DNA of 64,000 nucleotides from CAYWCV01 sp964629885 (lineage in GTDB: Bacteria; Bacteroidota; Rhodothermia; Balneolales; CAYWCV01). Both the position numbers and the translations under genes were made by a program. Positions 24,102 through 33,193 of the stretch are shown here, in pieces; within the stretch, counting starts at the first letter, position 1, and each line of letters opens with the position of its first letter. Where the stretch lies: assembly GCA_964629885.1 (NCBI GenBank), contig CAZVRJ010000009.1, forward strand, positions 1 through 64,000, read 5' to 3'. The notes under the pieces are model-generated. The model did not search any database. It had not been told where the DNA came from and was given only the letters and a program-made list of their open reading frames with translations.

Positions 24102-27100
24102 ATGATGAAGAATCAGATTTTCAACGCAGTTAGTGCATCTGCTCTACTTTTGTTAACCTCACTAACAGTTATTGCTCAAGAGGCACCCAAGACGCCTGTC
24201 ACCGACTGGCACGTCGATTCTAAGGAAATTTCATTCACAGTTACAGAAGGCACGTGGATGAATCTTGATGTGAGTCCCGATGGCAAGACGATCGTATTCG
24301 ATATGCTGGGCGACATCTACAGCATCCCGATTACGGGTGGCAAAGCCCGTGTTTTGCAGTCTGGACCTGCTTGGCAGGTTCAGCCGCGATTTAGTCCAGA
24401 TGGAAAGACCATCCTCTTTACCAGCGATTCGGGTGGTGGCGACAACGTCTGGTTCATGGATGCCGACGGCACCAATGCGCGACAGATTACCCGTGAGGAT
24501 TTCCGCCTGCTCAATAATGCGGTTTGGATGCCCGATGGTGAGTATTTCGTGGCGCGCAAGCACTTTACAGGTACTCGCTCGCTTGGCGCAGGCGAGATGT
24601 GGATGTATCATCGCAGCGGTGGTACCGGACTCCAACTCACCCAGCGCAAAAATGATCAGCAGGATGTGAACGAACCGAGTGTTTCTCCCGACGGACGATA
24701 TGTCTACTACAGCGAGGATGTGTATGCAGGCGGGCAGTTTCTGTACAACAAGGATCCCAACAGTCAGATTTATGTGATTAAGCGATATGATCGCCAAAGG
24801 GGTACGAATGAGACGGTATTATCGGGTCCCGGTGGAGCAGCGCGTCCTCAAGTGTCGAACGATGGAAGCCACGTCGCTTTTGTGCGCAGGGTGCGCAACC
24901 AGTCTGTGTTATTTTTGTATGACACGCGTACCGCGGAAGAATGGCCGATCTTCGACAAACTCGACATGGATCAGCAAGAGGCATGGGCCATATTTGGGGT
25001 CTATCCAGGTTTTGCTTGGATGCCTGGCGATAAGCATATCGTGATATGGGGACAGGGGAAGCTTTGGAAGGTGGCTGTAGATGGTACCGGTTCTGAGCAG
25101 ATACCATTTGAAGTGGATGTGAAGCAGCGTGTAGCTGAGGCACTTCGGTTCGAACAGAATCCAGCTCCTGATGTGATCACACCCAAGGTAATTCGTCATG
25201 CGGCTACATCGCCCGATGGTAAGACGCTGGTTTTCAACGCGGTTGGATATCTTTGGAAAAAGGACTTGCCAAACGGCAAACCGGTGCGCCTTACAAAAGG
25301 TGAGGACTTTGAATTTGAGCCTACTTTCAGTCCAGATGGGAACAGGATTACCTATGTAACTTGGGATGACGAAGATATGGGCCGCATCATGCTGCTCGAT
25401 ATGAGACGTGCAAATGCGACACCAACGGCACTGACCACGGTAAAGGGGATCTATCGTACCCCTAGATGGTCGCCCGACGGTACCGAAATCGTTTATTCCC
25501 GTGAGCCTGGGAACAATCATCAAGGATTCGCTTTTGCAAACCGCTCCGGGCTCTATCGCATCAAAGTGGGCGGCGGCGAGCCCGTGATGATAACTCAAGA
25601 GGGGCAGTATCCGCAATATTCGGCCGATGGGAAGCGAATTTTCTATCAGACAGGTGGGTATTTCTTCGGGGCTTTGGGTAAAGCGCTTAAAAGCGTGAAT
25701 TTGGATGGGGCAGAGGTGCTCACGCACTATACATCGCGCTACGCCAACAGAATGATTCCGAGTCCAGATGGAAAGTGGATGGCCTATCAGGAGCTATTCA
25801 AGGTCTATCTCGTACCTTTGGTTCTTAATGGCAACACCATTGATCTGTCGGCAACGACAAGGGCCGTGCCGATTACACAGGTCACGAAAGACGCAGGAAT
25901 CGCACTTCATTGGAGTGCGGATGGCAGCAAACTGCACTGGACATACGGTGATGAGTATTTTTCTACTGACGTGAGGCAACGATTTGCCCACCTCGACACC
26001 CCTGGTGCCAAACCAATGGCACCCGACAGCTCAGGCTTGAAAATTGGATTAGAGGTGCCGTTGGCCAAGCCCACAGGTAGAACGGCATTCACCAATGCAC
26101 GCATCATCACGATGAACGGCAACGAAGTGATTGAAAACGGCGTCATTGTAGTGAATGGTAATCGCATCGAAGCTGTAGGCGCCACTGGATCCGTATCGGT
26201 GCCCTCAGATGCTCGAGTGGTTGATGCCGCCGGCAAGACCATCATGCCGGGTCTAGTGGATGTGCACGCTCACGTGGGTGATTTCCGTGAAGGATTGAGT
26301 CCTAAGCAGAACTGGTATTACTATGCCAACTTGGCGTATGGGGTTACCACCTCGCATGACCCAAGCTCACATACCGAAATGATCTTCGCCCATAGCGAAC
26401 TCATAAAGAGCGGTGCAATGGTTGGTCCGAGGCTGTTCAGTACGGGTATTATTCTTTATGGCGCTGACGGCGATTTCAAGGCGGTGATCAACAGTTTAGA
26501 TGATGCCCGCTCGGCTTTGCGTCGTACCAAGGCTTTCGGAGCCTTCTCGGTCAAGAGCTACAACCAACCTCGTAGGGACCAAAGACTTCACGTGCTTACG
26601 GCCGCTAAAGAGCTCGAAATGAACGTCGTTCCAGAAGGCGGATCCCACTTTTTCCACAATATGACCATGGTGATGGATGGACATACTGGGGTGGAGCACA
26701 ACATCCCCATTGCAAAGCTATATGATGATGTGGTCAAATTTTGGAGCAGCACCAAGGTTGGATATACCCTTACGCTCGTTGTGAACTATGGCAGTCTCAA
26801 TGGCGAGTTCTACTGGTATCAGAATACCGATGTCTGGTCGAAAGAGCGCTTATTGAGATTCGTGCCTCGCAGTATTGTGGATGCCCGTTCTCGCCACCGC
26901 ACCATGGTTCCCGATGAGGAGTACGATTCCGGGTTTATCGAAGTGAGCCGTTCAGCTAAGAAACTCGCAGACGCAGGCGTAAAAGTAAATATGGGCGCCC
27001 ATGGTCAAATGCAGGGGCTTGGTGCCCACTGGGAGACTTGGATGATTGGCATGGGTGGTCAGTCGAATATGGAGACCCTGCGGTCTACCACCTGGAATGG

Positions 27101-27389
27101 AGCTTACTACCTTGGGATGGAGAAGCACATCGGCAGCTTGGAAGTCGGTAAGTTGGCAGACATCATTGTTTTAGACGCCAATCCACTCGATGACATCCGC
27201 AACACCGAGCATGTTCGTTATACGATGATCAACGGTAAACTCTACGATGCCGCCACCATGCGGGAGTATGGATCACAGGGTCCTACCCCAGAATTTTGGT
27301 GGCAGCGCAACCGTGCGAGCAACGCATTCCCTTGGTTTGGTCCAGCACAAGGGTTCACGGTGCCGCAGTGTGGTTGTGGGGTACATTGA
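24102..27389 (+). CDS. Exported beta-propeller/amidohydrolase fusion protein
   Basis: 1095 residues from the paired ATGs at 24102/24105, which put a signal peptide (FNAVSASALLLLTSLTVIAQ) first; a long open frame upstream overlaps the S9 gene and is not used. Residues 30-650 hold a TolB-like propeller with many SPDGKTIxF repeats. Residues 655-1080 form an amidohydrolase: a VIVVNGNRIEAVG strand, the metal-binding IMPGLVDVHAHVGDF, EHNIPIAK, MGAHGQMQGLGAHWE, and a LEVGKLADIIVLDANPL end. The pairing of PD40 repeats with an amidohydrolase is known in Bacteroidota and relatives. Substrate unknown; a role in periplasmic peptide or cyclic amide turnover with the neighbouring S9 peptidase is inferred. 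Confidence 0.88.
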   Translation: MMKNQIFNAVSASALLLLTSLTVIAQEAPKTPVTDWHVDSKEISFTVTEGTWMNLDVSPDGKTIVFDMLGDIYSIPITGGKARVLQSGPAWQVQPRFSPDGKTILFTSDSGGGDNVWFMDADGTNARQITREDFRLLNNAVWMPDGEYFVARKHFTGTRSLGAGEMWMYHRSGGTGLQLTQRKNDQQDVNEPSVSPDGRYVYYSEDVYAGGQFLYNKDPNSQIYVIKRYDRQRGTNETVLSGPGGAARPQVSNDGSHVAFVRRVRNQSVLFLYDTRTAEEWPIFDKLDMDQQEAWAIFGVYPGFAWMPGDKHIVIWGQGKLWKVAVDGTGSEQIPFEVDVKQRVAEALRFEQNPAPDVITPKVIRHAATSPDGKTLVFNAVGYLWKKDLPNGKPVRLTKGEDFEFEPTFSPDGNRITYVTWDDEDMGRIMLLDMRRANATPTALTTVKGIYRTPRWSPDGTEIVYSREPGNNHQGFAFANRSGLYRIKVGGGEPVMITQEGQYPQYSADGKRIFYQTGGYFFGALGKALKSVNLDGAEVLTHYTSRYANRMIPSPDGKWMAYQELFKVYLVPLVLNGNTIDLSATTRAVPITQVTKDAGIALHWSADGSKLHWTYGDEYFSTDVRQRFAHLDTPGAKPMAPDSSGLKIGLEVPLAKPTGRTAFTNARIITMNGNEVIENGVIVVNGNRIEAVGATGSVSVPSDARVVDAAGKTIMPGLVDVHAHVGDFREGLSPKQNWYYYANLAYGVTTSHDPSSHTEMIFAHSELIKSGAMVGPRLFSTGIILYGADGDFKAVINSLDDARSALRRTKAFGAFSVKSYNQPRRDQRLHVLTAAKELEMNVVPEGGSHFFHNMTMVMDGHTGVEHNIPIAKLYDDVVKFWSSTKVGYTLTLVVNYGSLNGEFYWYQNTDVWSKERLLRFVPRSIVDARSRHRTMVPDEEYDSGFIEVSRSAKKLADAGVKVNMGAHGQMQGLGAHWETWMIGMGGQSNMETLRSTTWNGAYYLGMEKHIGSLEVGKLADIIVLDANPLDDIRNTEHVRYTMINGKLYDAATMREYGSQGPTPEFWWQRNRASNAFPWFGPAQGFTVPQCGCGVH

Positions 27390-27392
27390 TCA

Positions 27393-27842
27393 TTATTTGA
27401 TTGCAATGTGATACTGAATATCCTTCAGTTGCGAAAGTATTTCATAGACGGACATCCCTCTGTCCTCGCTGAGTTGATATATAAGCTTGGGTCTGATTTC
27501 GTCGGCAAGCAGATCCAGGCTCCCTCCCTCATGTATGTATGCCTGCGATAATGTGCCACGAAAATGGGCGATGTAACCATTCTCTAAATGGTCGCACAGG
27601 CAGTATGCTTGGGCTTGCATCGATGGGTGGACCTGAACATTCATCATGTTGTGGTGCACGTCTTTACATAAAGGGATATCCAGACCATCGTTGTAGAGCT
27701 TGATTTTCACAATCTTGCGTTTTGGTTCGGTGCCGAGATTGCCGAGGTCTGTGGTTGTCAGTTCTGAAACTGGTACTTCAAAGTACAAGGGACCCCCTAT
27801 TAATGTTCGGTCAGATATGGTAGTTAGCATGGTGTTTCGCAT
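27393..27842 (-). CDS. Protein of unknown function
   Basis: 149 residues, probably cytoplasmic (no signal peptide). I do not recognise a family. It has a beta-rich N-terminal half (GGPLYFEVPVSEL, KIVKIKLYNDGLDIPL) and a central segment with histidines and cysteines (DVHHNMMNVQVHPSMQAQAYCLCDHLENGY). ATG 27842 or 27830 may be used. It converges on the amidohydrolase with a three-base gap. Upstream lies copy 2 of the dispersed 35-bp repeat and then a trinucleotide-phased microsatellite. The unusual CxCDHLxxG segment could bind metal, but that is only a guess. Confidence 0.55.
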   Translation of the reverse strand: MRNTMLTTISDRTLIGGPLYFEVPVSELTTTDLGNLGTEPKRKIVKIKLYNDGLDIPLCKDVHHNMMNVQVHPSMQAQAYCLCDHLENGYIAHFRGTLSQAYIHEGGSLDLLADEIRPKLIYQLSEDRGMSVYEILSQLKDIQYHIAIK

Positions 27843-27920
27843 TTACTTCTCAGGTGTGCACGCCAGTCATCGGCGTTGCATTTCAAGTAAAGTAAAGCGT
27901 GATGCAACGGAAGTGTGGGA

Positions 27921-27956
27921 AAATTGCGAACCATTCTGAACCCGATCTGAACCTGA
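27921..27956 (-). repeat. Dispersed 35-bp repeat, copy 2
   Basis: Read on the minus strand: CAGGTTCAGATCGGGTTCA, then GAATGGTTCGCAATTT. It matches copy 1 at 1637-1681 (plus strand) apart from an 11-bp duplication there and two mismatches in the last 16 bases. Both copies lie upstream of a gene and point the same way relative to it. Confidence 0.75.
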
Positions 27957-27960
27957 GGTG

Positions 27961-28063
27961 AGAGCAAGAGCAAGAGCAGCAGCAAGAGCAGCAGCAAGAG
28001 CAAGAGCAGCAGCAAGAACAAGAGCAGCAGCAAGAACAAGAGCAGCAGCAAGAGCAAGAAGAA
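27961..28063. repeat. AGCAAGAGCAGC microsatellite
   Basis: About 100 bases of interleaved AGCAAG, AGCAGC and AACAAG units. Every unit is a multiple of three. Read on the minus strand two frames give Leu-rich and Ala/Leu-rich strings, one of them like a signal peptide, but no downstream coding sequence follows. Similar words (CTTGCTCTTGTTCTTG on the sense strand) encode the TonB receptor signal peptide at 48199-48250. Confidence 0.9.
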
Positions 28064-28066
28064 GTG

Positions 28067-28096
28067 CAATTTTCAATTTTCAATTTTCAATTTTCC
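28067..28096. repeat. Seven-base CAATTTT tandem repeat
   Basis: Four copies of CAATTTT directly follow the microsatellite and end 29 bases before the tRNA gene. A+T-rich sequence of this sort could act as an upstream promoter element for the tRNA; that is a guess. Confidence 0.75.
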
Positions 28097-28124
28097 GTAT
28101 CTTTTCAAATTCTACATCAGAATA

Positions 28125-28210
28125 GGAGAGGTGCCAGAGTGGTCGATCGGGCCTGTCTCGAAAACAGGTGTACCTTATGGGTACCGAGGGTTCGAATCCC
28201 TCCCTCTCCG
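28125..28210 (+). tRNA. tRNA-Ser (anticodon CGA)
   Basis: 86 bases. The acceptor arm GGAGAGG pairs with CCTCTCC and is followed by discriminator G. The anticodon stem CCTGT/ACAGG encloses the loop CTCGAAA with anticodon CGA. A long variable arm (GTACCTTATGGGTAC) marks a class II tRNA as expected for serine. The T loop is GGTTCGAATCC. CCA is not encoded. A strong terminator follows four bases later. Confidence 0.97.
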
Positions 28211-28213
28211 CTG

Positions 28214-28247
28214 AAATAAAGCCCGTCCATTTGGTCGGGCTTTATTT
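28214..28247 (+). terminator. Perfect 12-bp stem terminator after tRNA-Ser
   Basis: AAATAAAGCCCG, a ten-base loop and CGGGCTTTATTT form a perfect inverted repeat with A/T flanks on both sides, so it can work in both directions. It separates the tRNA from the operon that begins at 28334. Confidence 0.9.
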
Positions 28248-28333
28248 GTTGTTAGCTCACTCCTAGTTAGCTTCTATTCACACCCTATTGATGCTCGAAT
28301 ACTTAAGCGTCATTTCTCGTCGTTCTACTTTTT

Positions 28334-28585
28334 ATGGACATTAAAAAAAATATCGCAATCAGCGACTCTGGGTTTGTTTTCAATCCGAACAATGGAGACT
28401 CGTTTACGCTGAACCCAATAGGTCTTGAGATCGTCCGGCTCATTCAGGAGGGCAAGGACGATAACGACATCGTCGACCACATTACTGAAAACTATTCAGT
28501 CGACGCCTCCACAGTCGAGAAAGACGTATACGATTTTAAGAAGTCGATTATCCGATACAAGCTAGGCAATGAAAAAGCCGATTAA
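28334..28585 (+). CDS. PqqD-like (RRE-type) peptide-binding protein
   Basis: 83 residues with the PqqD fold order: three N-terminal strands (IAISDSGFVFNP, NGDSFTLN), then the LNPIGLEIVRLIQEGKDDNDIVDHITENY helix pair and a DVYDFKKSIIRYKL helix. PqqD-like domains (RiPP recognition elements) bind leader peptides and deliver them to modifying enzymes. The PIGLEIVRLI segment and the D(x)2VxxF helix are the best matches. The stop overlaps the ATP-grasp gene by 17 bases, so the two are translated together. It begins a six-gene operon that includes a decarboxylase with a leader-like N-terminus. Confidence 0.8.
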   Translation: MDIKKNIAISDSGFVFNPNNGDSFTLNPIGLEIVRLIQEGKDDNDIVDHITENYSVDASTVEKDVYDFKKSIIRYKLGNEKAD

Positions 28586-29615
28586 TATTGCCGTAAGCGG
28601 TCTCAACGCGATCGACAGCCCAGGACCTGGTGTGCCGGTGATTCGGGCACTCAAGGAAGGTGAGTTTTATAAGCCTCACATCATCGGACTCAACTATGAG
28701 GCGCTTGAGCCGGGCATCTACATGCACGACATCGTGGATGTATCCTACAAAGTACCTATGCCTACCGAGGGCGTGCAATTGCTTTACGAACGTATAGCTC
28801 AAATACATCAGCACGAAAAAATCGATGTGATCATCCCTAATTTCGATGCCGAACTGTTCGGATACATCAAGTTGGAAGACAGACTTCGCAATGAGCTTGG
28901 AATACGACTTTTTATGCCTTCGACAGAACAGTTTGAGTCAAGACAAAAAACTGTCTTGTTCGATTTTGGGAAAAAGCACGGCGTGAAGGTGCCAAAGGCT
29001 GAATTGGTGAACAACGTTGCAGACCTCAAGGAACTCACTTACGATTTCGAATTTCCAATCGTCATCAAAGGCAAGTACTATGATGCAGGCATAGCTCACA
29101 ATCTCGAACAGGCGATCAGCTATTTCTACAAGATCAGTGCGAAATGGGGGCTTCCCATTATTGTGCAAGAGTTTATATCTGGTATGGAGGTGAACGTGAC
29201 GGCCTTGGGCGACGGCACAGGGCGAACCATCGGTGCTGTGCCCATGCGCAAACTCTTTATCACCGATAAGGGGAAAGCTTGGGCGGGTGTTACACTCGAT
29301 GACGAAGAATTGTTGGCCATCACACACAACCTGATTGCCTCCACGAAGTGGCGAGGTGGTCTGGAGCTGGAATTTGTGAAGACAGACAAAGACGAGTACT
29401 ACCTACTTGAGATCAACCCTCGATTCCCAGCTTGGGTTTACTTGGCCAAGGGTGCAGGTCAGAATCACCCGGAAGCCTTAGTCAAAATGGCAATGGGCGA
29501 AGACGTGGAGCCGTTCAGCCACTACGAAACGGGGAAATTATTCATACGCTATTCGTGGGACATGATAGTAGATTTGAGTGAATATCAGCAAATTTCGATG
29601 ACGGGAAAACTTTAA
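28569..29615 (+). CDS. ATP-grasp ligase
   Basis: 348 residues of the ATP-grasp fold close to carbamoyl-phosphate synthase-like ligases. The N-terminal pre-ATP-grasp domain has NIAVSGLNAIDSPGPGVPVIRAL. The nucleotide-binding lysine region is FPIVIKGKYYDAG, the P-loop-like clamp is VQEFISGMEVNVTALGDG, and the metal ligands are in LELEFVKTDKDEYYLLEINPRFPAW (Glu and Asn). It would form an amide or acyl-phosphate bond at ATP cost. Its tight coupling to a PqqD-like protein and a decarboxylase suggests it acts on a peptide or an amino acid, but the substrate is unknown. Confidence 0.88.
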   Translation: MKKPINIAVSGLNAIDSPGPGVPVIRALKEGEFYKPHIIGLNYEALEPGIYMHDIVDVSYKVPMPTEGVQLLYERIAQIHQHEKIDVIIPNFDAELFGYIKLEDRLRNELGIRLFMPSTEQFESRQKTVLFDFGKKHGVKVPKAELVNNVADLKELTYDFEFPIVIKGKYYDAGIAHNLEQAISYFYKISAKWGLPIIVQEFISGMEVNVTALGDGTGRTIGAVPMRKLFITDKGKAWAGVTLDDEELLAITHNLIASTKWRGGLELEFVKTDKDEYYLLEINPRFPAWVYLAKGAGQNHPEALVKMAMGEDVEPFSHYETGKLFIRYSWDMIVDLSEYQQISMTGKL

Positions 29616-29624
29616 GGATTACCA

Positions 29625-30983
29625 ATGAAAAAGTCTTATGAACGTCCGATCATCCAGCCGCTCCAGAATGGGTCGATGAACAAATTTGGTCAGCGGAGTG
29701 CCTTTCAACCTGTCACCGCCATCGACAACAATCTTGTGGCCGATCTGGTCGATTCGTACGGTTCGCCTTTATTCGTGTTCAGCGAGCGGACTATTCGAGA
29801 GACATTTTCTCAGGCAAAGCGGGCATTTAGTACTCGTTATCCGAAGGTTCAATTCGCTTGGAGCTACAAAACGAATTATTTGAATGCGATATGCCGCGTA
29901 TTTCATCAGCTTGGGTCGTGGGCCGAGGTAGTTTCGGGATTAGAATATGAAAAAGCACTTCGTAATGGAGTAGACCCAAAGCAAATTCTATTCAATGGCC
30001 CCGACAAGACCGATGCCGAACTTCGGCTCGCCTCCGTTAATGGGTCGCCTATCCACATCGACCACTTGGACGAGTTATATCGGCTCACCGAAATTGCACG
30101 TGAACTCAATGTGAGACCCAAAGTTGCCATTCGAGTAAATATGGACACAGGGGTATATCCTCAGTGGGACCGATTCGGCTTCAACTACGAAAACGGGAGT
30201 GCTTGGGACGCCATCAACAAAATCGTCCTTTCAGATGCCTTAGACCTTGTCGGTTTACATTGCCATATAGGTACTTTCATGCTCAGTACACAGGCATATG
30301 CCCTGGCGACGTCAAAGATGTGCGATTTAGCACTCAATATCGGACGGAAGTTTGGTCGCAAGATCCAGTATTTGGACATGGGTGGCGGTTTCGCCTCTAA
30401 GAATAGACTCAAAGGAAGCTATTTGGCTGGCGTGGATGCAAATCCTACATTCGATGATTATGCTGAGGTTATCACATCGGCTATCATCAATGCCGGGTTC
30501 ACGGAAGACGATTTGCCCATCCTCATGTTGGAGACAGGGCGAGCCTTAATCGACGATTCGGGATATTTGCTCGGTTCAGTTATCTCGAACAAGCGCTTAG
30601 CTGACGGTAGACGAGCAACCATCGTCGATTTTGGGGTGAATATTATGTTTACGGCCTATTTTTACGACCACGATATTAGTCCAGCTCAAGATTTTGGTCA
30701 CTACTTCGAAGATTCGGTGATTTACGGTCCGCTCTGCATGAACATTGACATCATTCGTGATGCCATATCGTTGCCACCGCTCAAGGCGGGCGATCATTTG
30801 GTTGTTCACAGAGTTGGTGCTTACAACGTGACCCAAAGCATGCAGTTCATTACACTTCGCCCAGCTATGGTGCTGATCGACATGGAAGGCAGGCCACATA
30901 TTATTAAGCAGCGGGAAAAACTCAGTGAAGTAGAGGCTAGCGAATCGGTGCCCGACTATCTTAAGGAGATCGATCCTAAATGA
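29625..30983 (+). CDS. PLP-dependent decarboxylase with leader-like N-terminus
   Basis: 452 residues of the ornithine/DAP/arginine decarboxylase 2 family (fold III). The PLP lysine is in FAWSYKTNYL (K82), followed by GLHCHIGT, LDMGGGFAS, LETGRALID (the EPGR-like phosphate loop), and the C-terminal active-site Cys in YGPLCMNID (C371). All key residues are kept, so it should be active on a basic or DAP-like amino acid. The first 22 residues lie ahead of the enzyme fold and carry YERPIIQPLQNG followed by MNKFG, a Y-x-x-P-x-I/L-x-x-L-x-x-G pattern close to lasso-type RiPP leaders. AAGGA seven bases before ATG 29625 supports translation of this segment; ATG 29676 would remove it. Confidence 0.85.
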   Translation: MKKSYERPIIQPLQNGSMNKFGQRSAFQPVTAIDNNLVADLVDSYGSPLFVFSERTIRETFSQAKRAFSTRYPKVQFAWSYKTNYLNAICRVFHQLGSWAEVVSGLEYEKALRNGVDPKQILFNGPDKTDAELRLASVNGSPIHIDHLDELYRLTEIARELNVRPKVAIRVNMDTGVYPQWDRFGFNYENGSAWDAINKIVLSDALDLVGLHCHIGTFMLSTQAYALATSKMCDLALNIGRKFGRKIQYLDMGGGFASKNRLKGSYLAGVDANPTFDDYAEVITSAIINAGFTEDDLPILMLETGRALIDDSGYLLGSVISNKRLADGRRATIVDFGVNIMFTAYFYDHDISPAQDFGHYFEDSVIYGPLCMNIDIIRDAISLPPLKAGDHLVVHRVGAYNVTQSMQFITLRPAMVLIDMEGRPHIIKQREKLSEVEASESVPDYLKEIDPK

Positions 30984-33193
30984 CAGACATCCGTGATCGC
31001 ATATCGGATCACGCTGTCGGCTGGTTGAACAGCTACGGCCAGATACTGTTTGTAAACAGCCGTAAGCTTAGCGTCGTCTTGATGGTAGCGACATTCTTGT
31101 TCCCCTACGCCGGGCTGAGTGGAGTGATTGCAGTCATTGTCGGTCACATTGTAGCAGATATCATGGGATTCGACCGGCATGCGATTCGTAGCGGTGAACT
31201 AGGATTCAATGTTCTCATGACTGGATTGGTGCTAGGTAGCATCTATCAGTTCAATATATATCTAGTATTTCTGTTGGCATTGGCTGGATTGTTGGCCATG
31301 CTTGTAACACTTTGGTTTCGCAAAGTGCTGTTTGATCACAATCTGCCCTATCTGAGCCTACCTTTCTTAGTATCGGTATGGATTCTGCTGTTGAGTGTGA
31401 GTCAGTATAAAACGTTTGCACTCTCAGAGGTGGGCTTGTTTACATACAACGATTTGGCATTGGTAGGTGGACTTCAACTAGTAAAATGGTATGAGCATTT
31501 ACAGGCCATTTCCATCAATCCATTTTGGGATGTTTATTTCAAATCGATCGGAGCCATCTTCTTTCAGTACAATCTTTTTGCGGGGATAGCCATAGCAATC
31601 GGATTGTTACTCTTTTCGAGGATATCGTTTGTTTTTTCGTTGGTTGGGTTCGCCACAGGTTACTTCTTCTATAAGATGGTCGATGGCAACTTCACCGAAA
31701 TGCACTATAGCTACATAGGCTTCAATTTCATTCTGACCTCGATCGCACTGGGTAGTTTTTATCTGGTACCCAGTTTCTATGCTCTAGTAGTGGTTGTTTT
31801 GGTTATCCCAATTACGGCGATCATCATATCAGCTTTTGGAAGTATTTTTGCGGTCTTCCAGCTACCTATCTATTCATTGCCATTTAACATCGTGGTTCTG
31901 ATGATGATTGTCGTGTTGCGGCAGCGATGGCAAGCAACGGGTCCGCAGCTGGTCTGGGACCAACAGTTTTCACCTGAAAAGAACCTGTATACGTGGGTGA
32001 ACAGAAGAGAGCGGTTCAAGTTTCTCGCATACCTTCCGATTCATTTGCCCATAATTGGGGATTGGCATATTCCACAAGGTCATAAAGGATCCATCACCCA
32101 TCAAGGTGTATATCAACATGCTTGGGATTTCGATATCGTAGATGATTCTGGTAAAACATACGGGGGCGCCGGTTTTGACCTTAGCGATTACTATTGCTAC
32201 GGGAAGCCTGTTGTAGCGCCCGCCGATGGAGAAATTGTTCACGTGGTAGATGGGTTGCCCGATAACAGAATTGGTGAGTCCGATCTAGTCCACAACTGGG
32301 GGAATACCATTGTCATTAAGCATGCCGAAGGATTGTACAGCAAGCTTAGTCACCTAAGAGCAGGCAAGATTGATGTTAAGCAGGGCGACCGGGTGTCGCG
32401 TGGTGACCGAATAGCCCAAGTTGGTAGCTCGGGACGATCGCCAGAACCGCATCTTCACTTTCAACTGCAGGCGTCACCTCATATTGGGTCGGCGACTGTT
32501 TGGTATCCGATAGCTCAGTACGTGGGCTTAGACACCAAGGGGTTGAGTACATTGCACCTCTTCGAAATCCCAGAGGAGAATCAGGTTGTCAGGCCCGTAA
32601 TATCGCATCCACTCCTCAGGGACGCATTCAAATGGGAGCCTGGTCAAATTCTCTCATTCAGGCACGAAATCGACTCGAAAGTTATTGGAGATGTGTTGTT
32701 TACGGTCGGCGTTGACATGAACAACCACACCTACCTGTATTGCGAAGCGACACAAAGCACGGCTTGGTTTCACTATTCCGAGACCATGTTTCTTTTCACG
32801 ACATTCAGGGGCGACACCTCATCGGCGCTATACTCGTTCTTCATTGCAGCGCAGAAGGTACTTTTGTCGAGCCTAAATGGGACGATGATGCGTGATGAAC
32901 CGGATTTGCAGCAATGTTACCATGGCTTTTGGCTACCGGTGCAGGATTTGCTTTCTCCGTTTTTCCGATTTTTGAGGGCAGAGTATGAATCAAAGGCACA
33001 AGTCCCAGTTGAGAACTTGGAGAAGGCTGATTCGGCTGAGATCAGCTTTGCAATTGCATTGGCATTCCCATGGAAAACGATTCCAATGGCTACCGGCACC
33101 ATTGAAATTGGCCGCGATGAAGCAGGAATTCCTGTCATCGCAACCATAGATGCGCGACAAAGTGCCAAACAAACTAGATTGATCCGAATATGA
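30980..33193 (+). CDS. Urea transporter-M23 metallopeptidase fusion
   Basis: 737 residues. Residues 1-310 are a urea-transporter (UT) domain of about ten helices with the NSRKLSVVLMVATFLFPYAGLSG and LGFNVLMTGLVLGSIY repeats and a second half with GIAIAIGLLLFSRISF and YSYIGFNFILTSIALGS. Residues 365-520 are an M23/LytM endopeptidase: QHAWDFDI (H380, D384) and PEPHLHFQL (H491, H493), with the ADGEIV strand between. About 200 residues of unknown type follow. Start overlaps the decarboxylase stop (ATGA) and its own stop overlaps the next start. UT domains conduct urea or similar amides; whether the peptidase faces the periplasm and cuts peptidoglycan or a product peptide is unknown. Confidence 0.88.
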   Translation: MTDIRDRISDHAVGWLNSYGQILFVNSRKLSVVLMVATFLFPYAGLSGVIAVIVGHIVADIMGFDRHAIRSGELGFNVLMTGLVLGSIYQFNIYLVFLLALAGLLAMLVTLWFRKVLFDHNLPYLSLPFLVSVWILLLSVSQYKTFALSEVGLFTYNDLALVGGLQLVKWYEHLQAISINPFWDVYFKSIGAIFFQYNLFAGIAIAIGLLLFSRISFVFSLVGFATGYFFYKMVDGNFTEMHYSYIGFNFILTSIALGSFYLVPSFYALVVVVLVIPITAIIISAFGSIFAVFQLPIYSLPFNIVVLMMIVVLRQRWQATGPQLVWDQQFSPEKNLYTWVNRRERFKFLAYLPIHLPIIGDWHIPQGHKGSITHQGVYQHAWDFDIVDDSGKTYGGAGFDLSDYYCYGKPVVAPADGEIVHVVDGLPDNRIGESDLVHNWGNTIVIKHAEGLYSKLSHLRAGKIDVKQGDRVSRGDRIAQVGSSGRSPEPHLHFQLQASPHIGSATVWYPIAQYVGLDTKGLSTLHLFEIPEENQVVRPVISHPLLRDAFKWEPGQILSFRHEIDSKVIGDVLFTVGVDMNNHTYLYCEATQSTAWFHYSETMFLFTTFRGDTSSALYSFFIAAQKVLLSSLNGTMMRDEPDLQQCYHGFWLPVQDLLSPFFRFLRAEYESKAQVPVENLEKADSAEISFAIALAFPWKTIPMATGTIEIGRDEAGIPVIATIDARQSAKQTRLIRI

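Noticed and set aside
27824..28083. Minus-strand ORFs giving poly-Leu, Ala/Leu or Ser/Cys proteins
   Set aside because: They are translations of the AGCAAG microsatellite; beyond the repeat the sequence overlaps the real gene's upstream region and has no conserved features.
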